The notes under the pieces are model-generated. The model was not told the origin of the DNA. It did not search any database and was given only the letters and a program-made list of their open reading frames with translations. Shown piece after piece: positions 1-5,075 of a stretch of DNA of 5,814 nt. Position 1 is the stretch's first letter. The number at the start of each line of letters is the position of its first letter. The stretch is from Pseudomonadota bacterium (GTDB lineage: Bacteria > Pseudomonadota > Alphaproteobacteria > Caulobacterales > Caulobacteraceae), in contig JAEZHG010000242.1 in the NCBI GenBank assembly GCA_023436945.1, positions 1 to 5,814 on the forward strand, read 5' to 3'. Position numbers and translations under genes: made by a program.

Positions 1-761
1 TCACCGAGGGCAAGAACCGCGAGGTCCGTAAGGTTCTCGAGAGTGTCGGCCTTCAGGTGAACCGCCTGATCCGTCTGGCCTATGGTCCGTTCAACCTCGG
101 CACCTTGCCGGTTAACTCGGTCGAGGAAATCGGTCCGCGTGTGATCCGCGAGATGCTGGGCGAGCACATCCGTCCGGAAAACCTACCGACCGGTAACTCG
201 GTTGCGACCGCAGCACCTATTCCGGGCCGCCGTCCGGCTGGTGCTATCATCAAGGGCCGTTCGGGTTCGGCGCTTTCCGACCCGTCGCGCAAGCCGAGCC
301 GCGTCCGCGCTGCTGTTAAGGCCGCCGAGGAGGGCGTGCCGGAGAAACCCGCGCGTCCGGTGAAGAAGGAAGGCTGGGCCAAGGCCACGCCCAAGTTCGA
401 GCACAAGAAGACCTTCAAGCCGCGCGCCCGTCCGGGCTTTGAGGAGGGTGGCGAACGTGCAGAGCGCAGTGACCGTCCGCGCAAGCCTTTCAACCGCGAA
501 CCGCGTTCGGAACAGTTCATCGACGACCGCCGCAAGCCGGAAGGCCGTGATGGCGAGCGCCGTGGCGGTGGCTTCGGAGGCAAGCCTGCTGGCCGTTCGT
601 TCGGCGACCGTCCTTCGGGCGGCAAGTCGTTCGGTGACCGTCCACGTGGTGACAAGCCGTTTGGCGGCAAGCCTTCGGGTGGCCGTCCGTCGGGTGGAAA
701 ACCCTTCGGCGGTAAGCCGGGTGGTGGTGCAGGCCGTGGCGGCCCGCGCGGCCGTTCGTAA
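1..761 (+). CDS. rRNA pseudouridine synthase, RsuA/RluB family, C-terminal part (5' truncated)
   Basis: The gene enters from the left edge with its first full codon at base 3 and ends at TAA 759-761. The first visible residues (TEGKNREVRKVLESVGLQV, then NRLIRLAYGPFNLGTLP) are the conserved C-terminal end of the RsuA/RluB/RluE/RluF family, which isomerises specific uridines of rRNA in the cytoplasm. The N-terminal S4 domain and the catalytic Asp lie outside the window. The core ends near base 170. The remaining roughly 190 residues are a basic low-complexity tail rich in Gly, Pro, Arg and Lys, closing with degenerate repeats of the type FG(D/G)(K/R)PSGG. Such tails are common on alphaproteobacterial members and probably bind RNA. 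rsmD follows after 12 bases, which fits an rRNA-modification operon. Whether it is RluB or a paralogue cannot be settled from this fragment, so no symbol is given. An in-frame GTG at 57 is internal, not the start. Confidence 0.88.
   Translation, partial: TEGKNREVRKVLESVGLQVNRLIRLAYGPFNLGTLPVNSVEEIGPRVIREMLGEHIRPENLPTGNSVATAAPIPGRRPAGAIIKGRSGSALSDPSRKPSRVRAAVKAAEEGVPEKPARPVKKEGWAKATPKFEHKKTFKPRARPGFEEGGERAERSDRPRKPFNREPRSEQFIDDRRKPEGRDGERRGGGFGGKPAGRSFGDRPSGGKSFGDRPRGDKPFGGKPSGGRPSGGKPFGGKPGGGAGRGGPRGRS
565..758 (+). repeat. Degenerate Gly/Pro/Lys/Arg repeats encoding the pseudouridine synthase tail
   Basis: This stretch encodes about eight imperfect copies of a short unit, such as FGDRPSGGKS, FGDRPRGDKP, FGGKPSGGRP and FGGKPGGG, before a final RGGPRGRS. 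At DNA level the units share elements such as ttcggcg-accgtcc and ggcggcaagcc but differ at many third positions. The repetition has therefore been kept at protein level and is not a recent exact duplication. The composition predicts a disordered, positively charged tail. Confidence 0.8.
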
Positions 762-773
762 GGCGCAAAACCT

Positions 774-1349
774 ATGAGGATTGTCGCTGGCAGTCTGAAG
801 GGTCGCGCCATCGTAGCGCCGGAAGGTCAGAACACGCGTCCGACCTCCGACCGCGCACGTCAGGCCATTTTCAACGTGCTTGAGCACGCGGGATGGGCCG
901 AGGATGTTCTGGACGGCGCAAGGGTCATCGACCTGTACGCCGGTTCAGGCGCGCTGGGCTATGAAGCGATCTCGCGCGGTGGTGCCTTCTGCCTGTTCGT
1001 CGAAACCGACGACGGTGCACGCGGTGCCATTCGTGAAAACATGGATGCATACGGCTTGTTTGGCCGTACGCGGGTTCATCGCCGCAGTGCGACCGACCTT
1101 GGCCCGCGTCCGGGTTCGGCGGGTGAGGCCTTTACTCTGGCCTTCCTCGATCCGCCCTATGGCAAGGGTCTGGGCGAAGAGACGCTGGCCAAGCTGCTGG
1201 AAGGCAACTGGCTGGCTCCTGAAGCTGTGGTTGTCTATGAGCGCGGCTCAGACGAGCCGGAGATCGAGACCCCCGGCTATGAACGCATGGATGCCCGCGA
1301 CTATGGCGCGGCGCGCGTGCTGTTCCTGAAGGTCGCCGCTTCACAGTAA
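774..1349 (+). CDS. rsmD: 16S rRNA (guanine(966)-N(2))-methyltransferase RsmD
   Basis: This 191-residue protein has the normal length and all family marks. The N-terminus MRIVAGSLKGR and the segment RPTSDRARQAIFN (residues 22-34) are the RsmD signature. DLYAGSGALGYEA (53-65) is the S-adenosylmethionine-binding motif I, and E77 sits where the acidic ribose-binding residue is expected. DPPYG (126-130) is the catalytic motif IV of N-methyltransferases that act on exocyclic amines. The family methylates the N2 of G966 (E. coli numbering) in the 30S subunit during ribosome assembly. The ATG lies 12 bases after the stop of the upstream pseudouridine synthase, with only a weak AAGG (760-763) as ribosome-binding site. 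Co-transcription and perhaps translational coupling with that gene are therefore likely. No residue of the core motifs is missing. Confidence 0.95.
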   Translation: MRIVAGSLKGRAIVAPEGQNTRPTSDRARQAIFNVLEHAGWAEDVLDGARVIDLYAGSGALGYEAISRGGAFCLFVETDDGARGAIRENMDAYGLFGRTRVHRRSATDLGPRPGSAGEAFTLAFLDPPYGKGLGEETLAKLLEGNWLAPEAVVVYERGSDEPEIETPGYERMDARDYGAARVLFLKVAASQ

Positions 1350-1356
1350 CGCTGAT

Positions 1357-1390
1357 AGGCTGCGGCTATGATGATTCATCGCCGCAGCCT
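1357..1390 (+). promoter_or_regulatory. Inverted repeat enclosing the Kelch gene start codon
   Basis: The arms AGGCTGCGGC (1357-1366) and GCCGCAGCCT (1381-1390) are perfect 10-bp complements. Inside them, after one T/C mismatch, ATGA (1368-1371) can pair with TCAT (1376-1379) across a TGAT loop. The folded RNA would bury both tandem ATG codons (1368 and 1371) and the only purine-rich stretch before them. No T-run follows on either strand, so it does not look like an rsmD terminator. Translational control of the Kelch gene is an inference. Confidence 0.55.
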
Positions 1391-2384
1391 TATCGCCTCG
1401 GTCGCCGCAACGGCGGCTCTTCCAAAAATCGTTATGGCCGACACAAACCCGCGCTGGCAGCGACGGTCCGATATGCCGTGGGCGACGCAGGAAGTTTACT
1501 GCTCGGTGCTGGATGGAAAGATCTATGTCGCCGGAGGCTTGATAAGGGATCGACTGCACACCCGCATCAATGATCGCGTGGGCGTCTATGACCCTGCGAG
1601 TGATAGCTGGAGCGAGGCCGCACGCCTTCCTCAGCCAAGACACCACCCCATGCTGGCGACCGCGATGGGACGGATATGGGCCTTAGGCGGTTATGACCGT
1701 CGCGAGGGCGGTGAGTGGACCTCGATGACGGATGTCTGGGTGCTGGATGAAGACCTGTGGCGGCCGGTCGGGCAGATGCCCCAGCCCTTGGCCGAGACGG
1801 TCGGGGCGACAGTCGGCAACAACATCCATCTGATTGGTGGCCGCTCGCCTAAGGACGGCAAGAACGGCCAGTGGAATGATCAGGTCGATGTGAATACGCA
1901 CCTTGTTTTCGATGCGTCGGAAGGGATTTGGGGAGCGGCCAGACCTGCGCCCGAAGCCCGCAATAGTGCCGCCGCCAGTGTCCATGAAGGCATCATCTAT
2001 GTAGCAGGCGGACGGATGGTTGAGGGCGGCAGAGGCACTGGCCGTCTGGATCGCTATGACCCGCAAGCGGACCGCTGGGATGCGCTTAGCCCTATACCTG
2101 TATCCGCCAAAGGGCAGCAGGTCGGCGGCGGCTTGGCCATGGCAACTGTCGGTGACAAACTGGTCGCGTTTGGCGGTGAATGGCTGGCACGTCCCGGTGG
2201 TGTCTTTAGCGAAACTTGGCTCTACGACATCAAATCCGACAGATGGGCGCGAGGGCCGGACATGGGGGTTCCGCGTCACGGGCTTGCAGGCTGTGCGGTG
2301 GATGGCGTGGTCTATGCGCTGGCTGGCGGCGAGGTTTACTCAGGCGGCAAGGCTAGCGGTGTCGTCGAGGCTCTAAGCCTATAA
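1368..2384 (+). CDS. Exported six-bladed Kelch-repeat beta-propeller protein
   Basis: The 338-residue product starts with a twin-arginine-like export signal: HRRSLIA at residues 4-10, then an Ala-rich hydrophobic stretch ending near VMA (22-24). It is probably periplasmic or surface-exposed. The mature part consists of Kelch repeats, recognised by the paired glycines after a hydrophobic strand. These fall at residues 56-57 (IYVAGG), 107-108 (IWALGG), 157-158 (IHLIGG), 214-215 (IYVAGG), 269-270 (LVAFGG) and 320-321 (VYALAGG). Each is followed by a Tyr/Phe-Asp strand and a Trp such as YDPASDSW or YDPQADRW. Six repeats make one complete propeller with no added catalytic domain. Bacterial secreted Kelch proteins include sialate mutarotase NanM and galactose-oxidase-like proteins, but nothing here fixes a substrate. 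The tandem ATG at 1368/1371 is preferred because it keeps the signal peptide intact. The gap to rsmD is 18 bases, so read-through from it is likely. Confidence 0.85.
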   Translation: MMIHRRSLIASVAATAALPKIVMADTNPRWQRRSDMPWATQEVYCSVLDGKIYVAGGLIRDRLHTRINDRVGVYDPASDSWSEAARLPQPRHHPMLATAMGRIWALGGYDRREGGEWTSMTDVWVLDEDLWRPVGQMPQPLAETVGATVGNNIHLIGGRSPKDGKNGQWNDQVDVNTHLVFDASEGIWGAARPAPEARNSAAASVHEGIIYVAGGRMVEGGRGTGRLDRYDPQADRWDALSPIPVSAKGQQVGGGLAMATVGDKLVAFGGEWLARPGGVFSETWLYDIKSDRWARGPDMGVPRHGLAGCAVDGVVYALAGGEVYSGGKASGVVEALSL

Positions 2385-2400
2385 ATCCTCGGCTCGAATG

Positions 2401-2424
2401 CCCTAAAGCTGTTATGGCTTAGGG
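2401..2424 (+). terminator. Weak hairpin between the Kelch and DUF2322-like genes
   Basis: CCCTAA (2401-2406) pairs with TTAGGG (2419-2424). With A2407 bulged, GC (2408-2409) also pairs with GC (2417-2418). Only scattered T residues follow (GTGTATTTCC), so it would be at best a weak terminator for the Kelch gene. It could equally be a leader structure of the next gene. Confidence 0.3.
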
Positions 2425-2438
2425 TGTGTATTTCCTTT

Positions 2439-2442
2439 GAGG
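2439..2442 (+). promoter_or_regulatory. Shine-Dalgarno site of the DUF2322-like gene
   Basis: GAGG lies seven bases before the ATG at 2450. It is the clearest ribosome-binding site in the left part of the window and supports that start codon. Confidence 0.7.
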
Positions 2443-2449
2443 TCCCATC

Positions 2450-2782
2450 ATGATCCAGCCCTCCGTCTCCTTTACCGAGAACCTGCAGCAGATGCCTTCT
2501 ATCGAGGGTCTGGCCTATATCGAGCTTAAGGATCAGACGGGCGAGGTGGTGGCGACCATCGAGAACAAGCCGGGCAAGCAGGGTTCGCTGAAAATCTACC
2601 AGTATCTGCAACTGACCTTTGGCGAGTTGAACGCCCAAGCGGCGGCGCACGGTCTTGAGGTCTTTGCCGAGCATACGATTGACGCAAAAAATCGCCCGGG
2701 CGCACATCCGAACATCGACCGACTTCTGGATATCGTCGATGGTGCCAGTCCGATGAACATCCATCTGGTCCACGCCGACTAA
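2450..2782 (+). CDS. Small conserved cytoplasmic protein, DUF2322-like
   Basis: This is a 110-residue soluble protein with no signal peptide or membrane segment. Features that recall the DUF2322 family from memory are FTENLQQMPSI near the N-terminus, the stretch KPGKQGSLKIYQYL (about residues 40-53), the block EVFAEHTIDAK (about 69-79) and the PGAHPNIDRLLDIV block (about 82-95). That family has no established biochemical role. No catalytic motif is evident, although the acidic and His residues in EHT and HPN look conserved enough to be functional. A good Shine-Dalgarno site and 65 bases upstream suggest it can be translated independently of the Kelch gene. It converges on the tyrosine phosphatase gene with only nine bases between the stops. 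That it is a real gene is well supported by start, length and amino-acid pattern; the family assignment is less certain. Confidence 0.75.
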   Translation: MIQPSVSFTENLQQMPSIEGLAYIELKDQTGEVVATIENKPGKQGSLKIYQYLQLTFGELNAQAAAHGLEVFAEHTIDAKNRPGAHPNIDRLLDIVDGASPMNIHLVHAD

Positions 2783-2801
2783 GACAATCGACTAGGTCTT
2801 A
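2780..2801. terminator. Possible bidirectional hairpin between convergent genes
   Basis: TAAGAC (2780-2785) and GTCTTA (2796-2801) are perfect 6-bp arms around a 10-base loop. They span the TAA of the DUF2322-like gene and the TAG of the phosphatase gene. The symmetry suits a shared terminator, but no T-run follows on either strand, so the case is weak. Confidence 0.3.
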
Positions 2802-3262
2802 TCAGGCTTGCTCAGGTGGTCAGCGAGGCCTGCTGCGGCCTTGGTGACATCGGCCCAGGTGACGGCAAAACAGTCTTCGTCGCCATAGTAGGGATCTTGC
2901 ACGCTTTCGCCCGCACGGCCTGCCCAATCCAGCATCAGGCTGAGTTCGGCGGTGCTGTCTGCGGGCATGATGCGCTTCAGATTGGCCAGATTGTCGGCAT
3001 CCATCGCGACGATGTGGTCAAAGCGCGTGAAGTCTGCGGGCTTTACCTGACGTCCGCGCAAGGCAGAGATGTCCACGCCGTTGCGCTTGGCTGTCGCGAT
3101 GGCGCGCGGATCGGGCTTTTCGTCGATGTGATAGGCGGCGGTGCCTGCACTGTCCGTCACGATAGACAGCTTGCGTCGTGCAACCTCGGCACGGAAAGCG
3201 CCCTCTGCCAGTGGCGAGCGACAGATGTTGCCCAGACAAACGAAGAGAACAGATTTAAACAT
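2792..3262 (-). CDS. Low-molecular-weight protein tyrosine phosphatase
   Basis: This 156-residue protein has the family's usual length. The phosphate-binding loop is at the N-terminus: VCLGNICRSP at residues 8-17, with nucleophile C9 and R15 in the CX5R-S arrangement. The general acid is D123 in the motif DPYYG (123-127), and SAGT at 38-41 is also characteristic. Together these give a complete active site for hydrolysis of phosphotyrosine by a cysteinyl-phosphate intermediate in the cytoplasm. Bacterial members either reverse tyrosine kinases that control exopolysaccharide synthesis or act as general phosphatases. No kinase or polysaccharide gene is present beside it, so its partner is unknown. 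The neighbour on the same strand is an alginate-export-like barrel, but a terminator separates the two. The start is supported by AGG (3271-3273) eight bases upstream. Lack of a close Wzb-type context makes a housekeeping YfkJ/PtpA-like role equally possible. Confidence 0.93.
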   Translation of the reverse strand: MFKSVLFVCLGNICRSPLAEGAFRAEVARRKLSIVTDSAGTAAYHIDEKPDPRAIATAKRNGVDISALRGRQVKPADFTRFDHIVAMDADNLANLKRIMPADSTAELSLMLDWAGRAGESVQDPYYGDEDCFAVTWADVTKAAAGLADHLSKPDKT

Positions 3263-3316
3263 GGCCCCAACCTAACAACTCGGGCGGGCCAGCGCTATTG
3301 GCGCGCTAAAAGGGCA

Positions 3317-3351
3317 GGGGTATCGGCTGGCCCAGAAGCTGCCGATACCCC
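3317..3351 (-). terminator. Intrinsic terminator of the outer-membrane barrel gene
   Basis: GGGGTATCGGC (3317-3327) and GCCGATACCCC (3341-3351) are perfect 11-bp arms around a 13-base loop. The hairpin starts 11 bases after the barrel gene's stop on the minus strand, where it is followed by TGCCCTTTT. The T-run is short and slightly displaced, but stem strength and position make this the best terminator in the window. It isolates the barrel gene from the phosphatase gene downstream. Confidence 0.75.
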
Positions 3352-3362
3352 GCCAGCTTCGA

Positions 3363-4763
3363 TTAGAAGCGGGTGGTCACGAAGACCGAGGTGTAGAACA
3401 GGTCGTCGTTCGTGCCCGACTGTTCGAGGAACTTGCCTGCATCAACGTGGTTGATCAGGAAGCCAGCCGAAACGTGGCTGTTGAAGTTGTAGTCCACGCG
3501 AGCGGTGGTGCGGATGCCCACATTGCGCGATGTGCCTTCGTTAGCACCGCGCAGCAGGGCCGGAGCCATGCTGTAGACGCCGTCGGTCTTTTCGATACGT
3601 TGCAGCATGGTGACGCCGACGTTTGCAGACAGTTTCGGCATCGGGTTCACGTTCAGGTTTACACCGGCGTGCAGCATGTTGGCGTAGCCGAACTCGGTGG
3701 TGAAGGTCTGGCCACGGCCCCACATGGAATCGAAGGTCTGGGTGACGTTGTCAGCAGCGTTCTTGTCGCCCGAAGCGGCTTCAAAACGGGTTCCCAGACG
3801 CGGCTTCCATGCGCCTTGCAGTTGGTAGGTCGCTTCACCGCCAACGAACCAGGCTTGGACGTCCTTGCCAGAGAAGGTTTCGCCGCCTTGGATCATGGCT
3901 TCGAGGTCGTAGTTCAGGGCGTCCTTACGGGCGGCAACGCGGACCGAGAAGGTTTCGCGCTCGCCGTTGAAGTCAGCGATACGGGCGGTTTCCTGATCGG
4001 TGCGCAGGTAAACGAACTCGACTTCGCCTTGACCAGCAAAGCCGTTGATGCGGCGTGCAGCGTGGGCCGAGAAGAATTTGAAGCCGTCGTTGGTTTCGTT
4101 GTTCCAGTCGCCAGCGATGTCGGCGACGGTCTTGCCAGCCAGCGCGCCATAGCGCCAGTCACCGGTGGTGGCCTGAACACGCAGGGCGTCATAGGCGCGG
4201 CGGGTATTCGGACCGTTGCGCGGGTCGAACAGGCGGCCCTTGCCGATCGAGATTTCCTGACGGCCAGCACGGGCGAAAATGGTGCCGTTGTCGCCGTAAG
4301 CACCCGAAGCTTCGACGAAGTACTGATGGCCTTCGATCACGTTGTGGTCGATCGGGTTGCGGGTCGGAACGTCGTCACCGTTGGTGCCGGTGGCTTGCAG
4401 TTCACCAAAAACGCGCAGGTTCGGGTTGATGTTCAGGTCGCCCCACAGGCGGACGCGGTGTTGCAGGTCGAAGCCTTCGTCCTGGACGCCACGGCCGAAG
4501 TTCAGGTTCTCACGGGTTTCGGTGCGGACGCGGGCCTCACCGCCAACGGTCAGATAGGCTTCGCCAGCGACCGGAATGAACTTCAGCTTGGCCCAGGTCG
4601 AGTTACGCAGAGCCGGATCCGACAGATGCGAGAAATCGTCATCATAGGACATCGGTGCAAAAACCGGAGCCGAGGATTGCGCATTGGCCATCGGGGCCAG
4701 AGCGAACGATGCCATGAGGGCGATGGCGCAGGTCGAACCGCGCAGCACCTTAGTGGAAGTCAT
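3363..4763 (-). CDS. Outer-membrane beta-barrel, alginate-export (AlgE-like) family porin
   Basis: The 466-residue product begins with a classical Sec signal peptide: basic TKVLRGS, a hydrophobic core, then cleavage predicted after ANA at residue 28. The rest is made of alternating amphipathic strands, such as YLTVGGEARVRTE (70-82) and FVYLRTDQE (250-258), and ends in aromatic F466 as outer-membrane barrels do. The block GRQEISIGKGRLFDPRNGP (167-185), followed by RRAYDALRV, matches the alginate-export domain pattern, as do SGDKNAAD (331-338) and the TFDSMWGRG block (343-351). The family includes the Pseudomonas alginate exporter AlgE, but most members outside alginate producers are general or substrate-specific porins of unknown cargo. 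No alginate biosynthesis gene is in view, so alginate export is not claimed. The ATG at 4763 has no strong Shine-Dalgarno site; GAG lies about 13 bases away. The gene is monocistronic by terminator and promoter placement. Confidence 0.85.
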   Translation of the reverse strand: MTSTKVLRGSTCAIALMASFALAPMANAQSSAPVFAPMSYDDDFSHLSDPALRNSTWAKLKFIPVAGEAYLTVGGEARVRTETRENLNFGRGVQDEGFDLQHRVRLWGDLNINPNLRVFGELQATGTNGDDVPTRNPIDHNVIEGHQYFVEASGAYGDNGTIFARAGRQEISIGKGRLFDPRNGPNTRRAYDALRVQATTGDWRYGALAGKTVADIAGDWNNETNDGFKFFSAHAARRINGFAGQGEVEFVYLRTDQETARIADFNGERETFSVRVAARKDALNYDLEAMIQGGETFSGKDVQAWFVGGEATYQLQGAWKPRLGTRFEAASGDKNAADNVTQTFDSMWGRGQTFTTEFGYANMLHAGVNLNVNPMPKLSANVGVTMLQRIEKTDGVYSMAPALLRGANEGTSRNVGIRTTARVDYNFNSHVSAGFLINHVDAGKFLEQSGTNDDLFYTSVFVTTRF

Positions 4764-4809
4764 AACAGGGGTTACTCAAATATATGGGGGATGTGGGATA
4801 AGTAAAATC

Positions 4810-4834
4810 CCTGAAGGCGAGATAGGCCTTCAGG
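4810..4834 (-). promoter_or_regulatory. Leader hairpin of the barrel gene mRNA
   Basis: CCTGAAGGC (4810-4818) and GCCTTCAGG (4826-4834) are perfect 9-bp arms with a 7-base loop, 46 bases upstream of the barrel start codon. The predicted transcription start (about 4832) falls on the first bases of the stem, so the mRNA would begin with this hairpin. 5'-terminal hairpins are known to protect porin mRNAs such as ompA from decay. On the minus strand GATTTTACTT follows, so stopping read-through from the MarR gene is an alternative role. Confidence 0.55.
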
Positions 4835-4838
4835 CGTC

Positions 4839-4869
4839 GATATAGCACTTCGGATGTTAATCGTATCAA
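4839..4869 (-). promoter_or_regulatory. Candidate housekeeping promoter of the barrel gene
   Basis: On the minus strand GCTATATC (4839-4846) matches the Caulobacter housekeeping -10 pattern GCTANAWC at every position. TTGATA (4864-4869) is a one-mismatch -35 box. The spacing is about two bases longer than ideal, which may indicate a need for an activator. The start site is predicted near 4832, giving a leader of about 70 bases. Confidence 0.5.
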
Positions 4870-4895
4870 TAACTTGTTGAACTATCAGTGTATTG

Positions 4896-4911
4896 TCACG
4901 ACGTATCGTGA
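4896..4911. promoter_or_regulatory. 16-bp dyad upstream of the barrel promoter
   Basis: TCACGA (4896-4901) and TCGTGA (4906-4911) are perfect inverted half-sites four bases apart. The centre is about 71 bases upstream of the predicted start, a position typical of activators that touch RNA polymerase from upstream. The regulator is unknown. Confidence 0.4.
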
Positions 4912-4965
4912 TTTGGAATGTTGTAATGGGCGATGAGGCGGGCATTACACTGTCATGTGTAGAAA

Positions 4966-4983
4966 CCGATGGGCTTACATCGG
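4966..4983 (-). terminator. Possible terminator of the MarR gene
   Basis: CCGATG (4966-4971) and CATCGG (4978-4983) form a perfect 6-bp stem with a 6-base loop. On the minus strand the stem is followed by TTTCT, about 93 bases past the MarR stop codon. The stem is short and the T-run poor, so it is only a candidate. Confidence 0.35.
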
Positions 4984-5075
4984 CTTCTTTAAGCAGCCTC
5001 CCGCCATTCATCGTTACATTAGATGGCAGGTCTTAGCTTCAGTGCACAGTGCTGCAAGGGCTTCTGGAATAGAGC

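Larger units (their letters stand above)
4764..5075. other. 312-base gene-free control region between the MarR and porin genes
   Basis: Both flanking genes run on the minus strand, so this gap holds the 3' flank of the MarR gene and the promoter and leader of the barrel gene. It is noticeably more AT-rich than the genes around it. Listed separately are a 9-bp hairpin (4810-4834), a promoter (4839-4869), a 16-bp dyad (4896-4911) and a 6-bp hairpin (4966-4983). In addition TACAC (4946-4950) and GTGTA (4957-4961) form a short dyad, and CAGTGC is tandemly repeated at 5040-5052. A 79-codon minus-strand open frame across the gap shows no protein-like features and is not called. Confidence 0.7.

Noticed and set aside
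80..887. Long minus-strand open frames opposite the pseudouridine synthase tail and rsmD
   Set aside because: Their Pro/Arg-rich or Thr/Ala/Arg-rich products are simply the complement of the Gly/Pro/Lys repeats, and they run into rsmD, whose motifs are certain.
1683..2279. A 198-codon minus-strand open frame inside the Kelch gene
   Set aside because: The plus strand encodes six regular Kelch repeats; the antisense product shows no family pattern.
2401..2424. CCCTAA and TTAGGG resembling telomere repeats
   Set aside because: Only one copy of each, as arms of a small hairpin; no tandem array.
2816..3454. A 212-codon plus-strand open frame over the phosphatase gene and the terminator
   Set aside because: It overlaps a complete phosphatase active site in the other strand and crosses the barrel gene's terminator; no protein-like features.
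3363..4763. Alginate biosynthesis or export locus
   Set aside because: Only the barrel domain is present. No polymerase, lyase, epimerase or AlgK-like gene is in the window, and most members of this domain family outside alginate producers are simply porins.
2792..4763. Phosphatase plus barrel as an exopolysaccharide (Wzb-type) operon
   Set aside because: A good terminator lies between them, and no Wza, Wzc or glycosyltransferase gene accompanies them.
3447..4805. A 452-codon open frame on the plus strand opposite the barrel gene
   Set aside because: It is the mirror of a long GC-rich gene. The minus strand has a signal peptide, alternating strands, family motifs and a terminal Phe, while the plus-strand product has no recognisable domain and no ribosome-binding site.
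4772..5011. A 79-codon minus-strand open frame in the gap between the MarR and barrel genes
   Set aside because: It spans the candidate promoter, hairpin and dyad, lacks a ribosome-binding site and has no recognisable motif.
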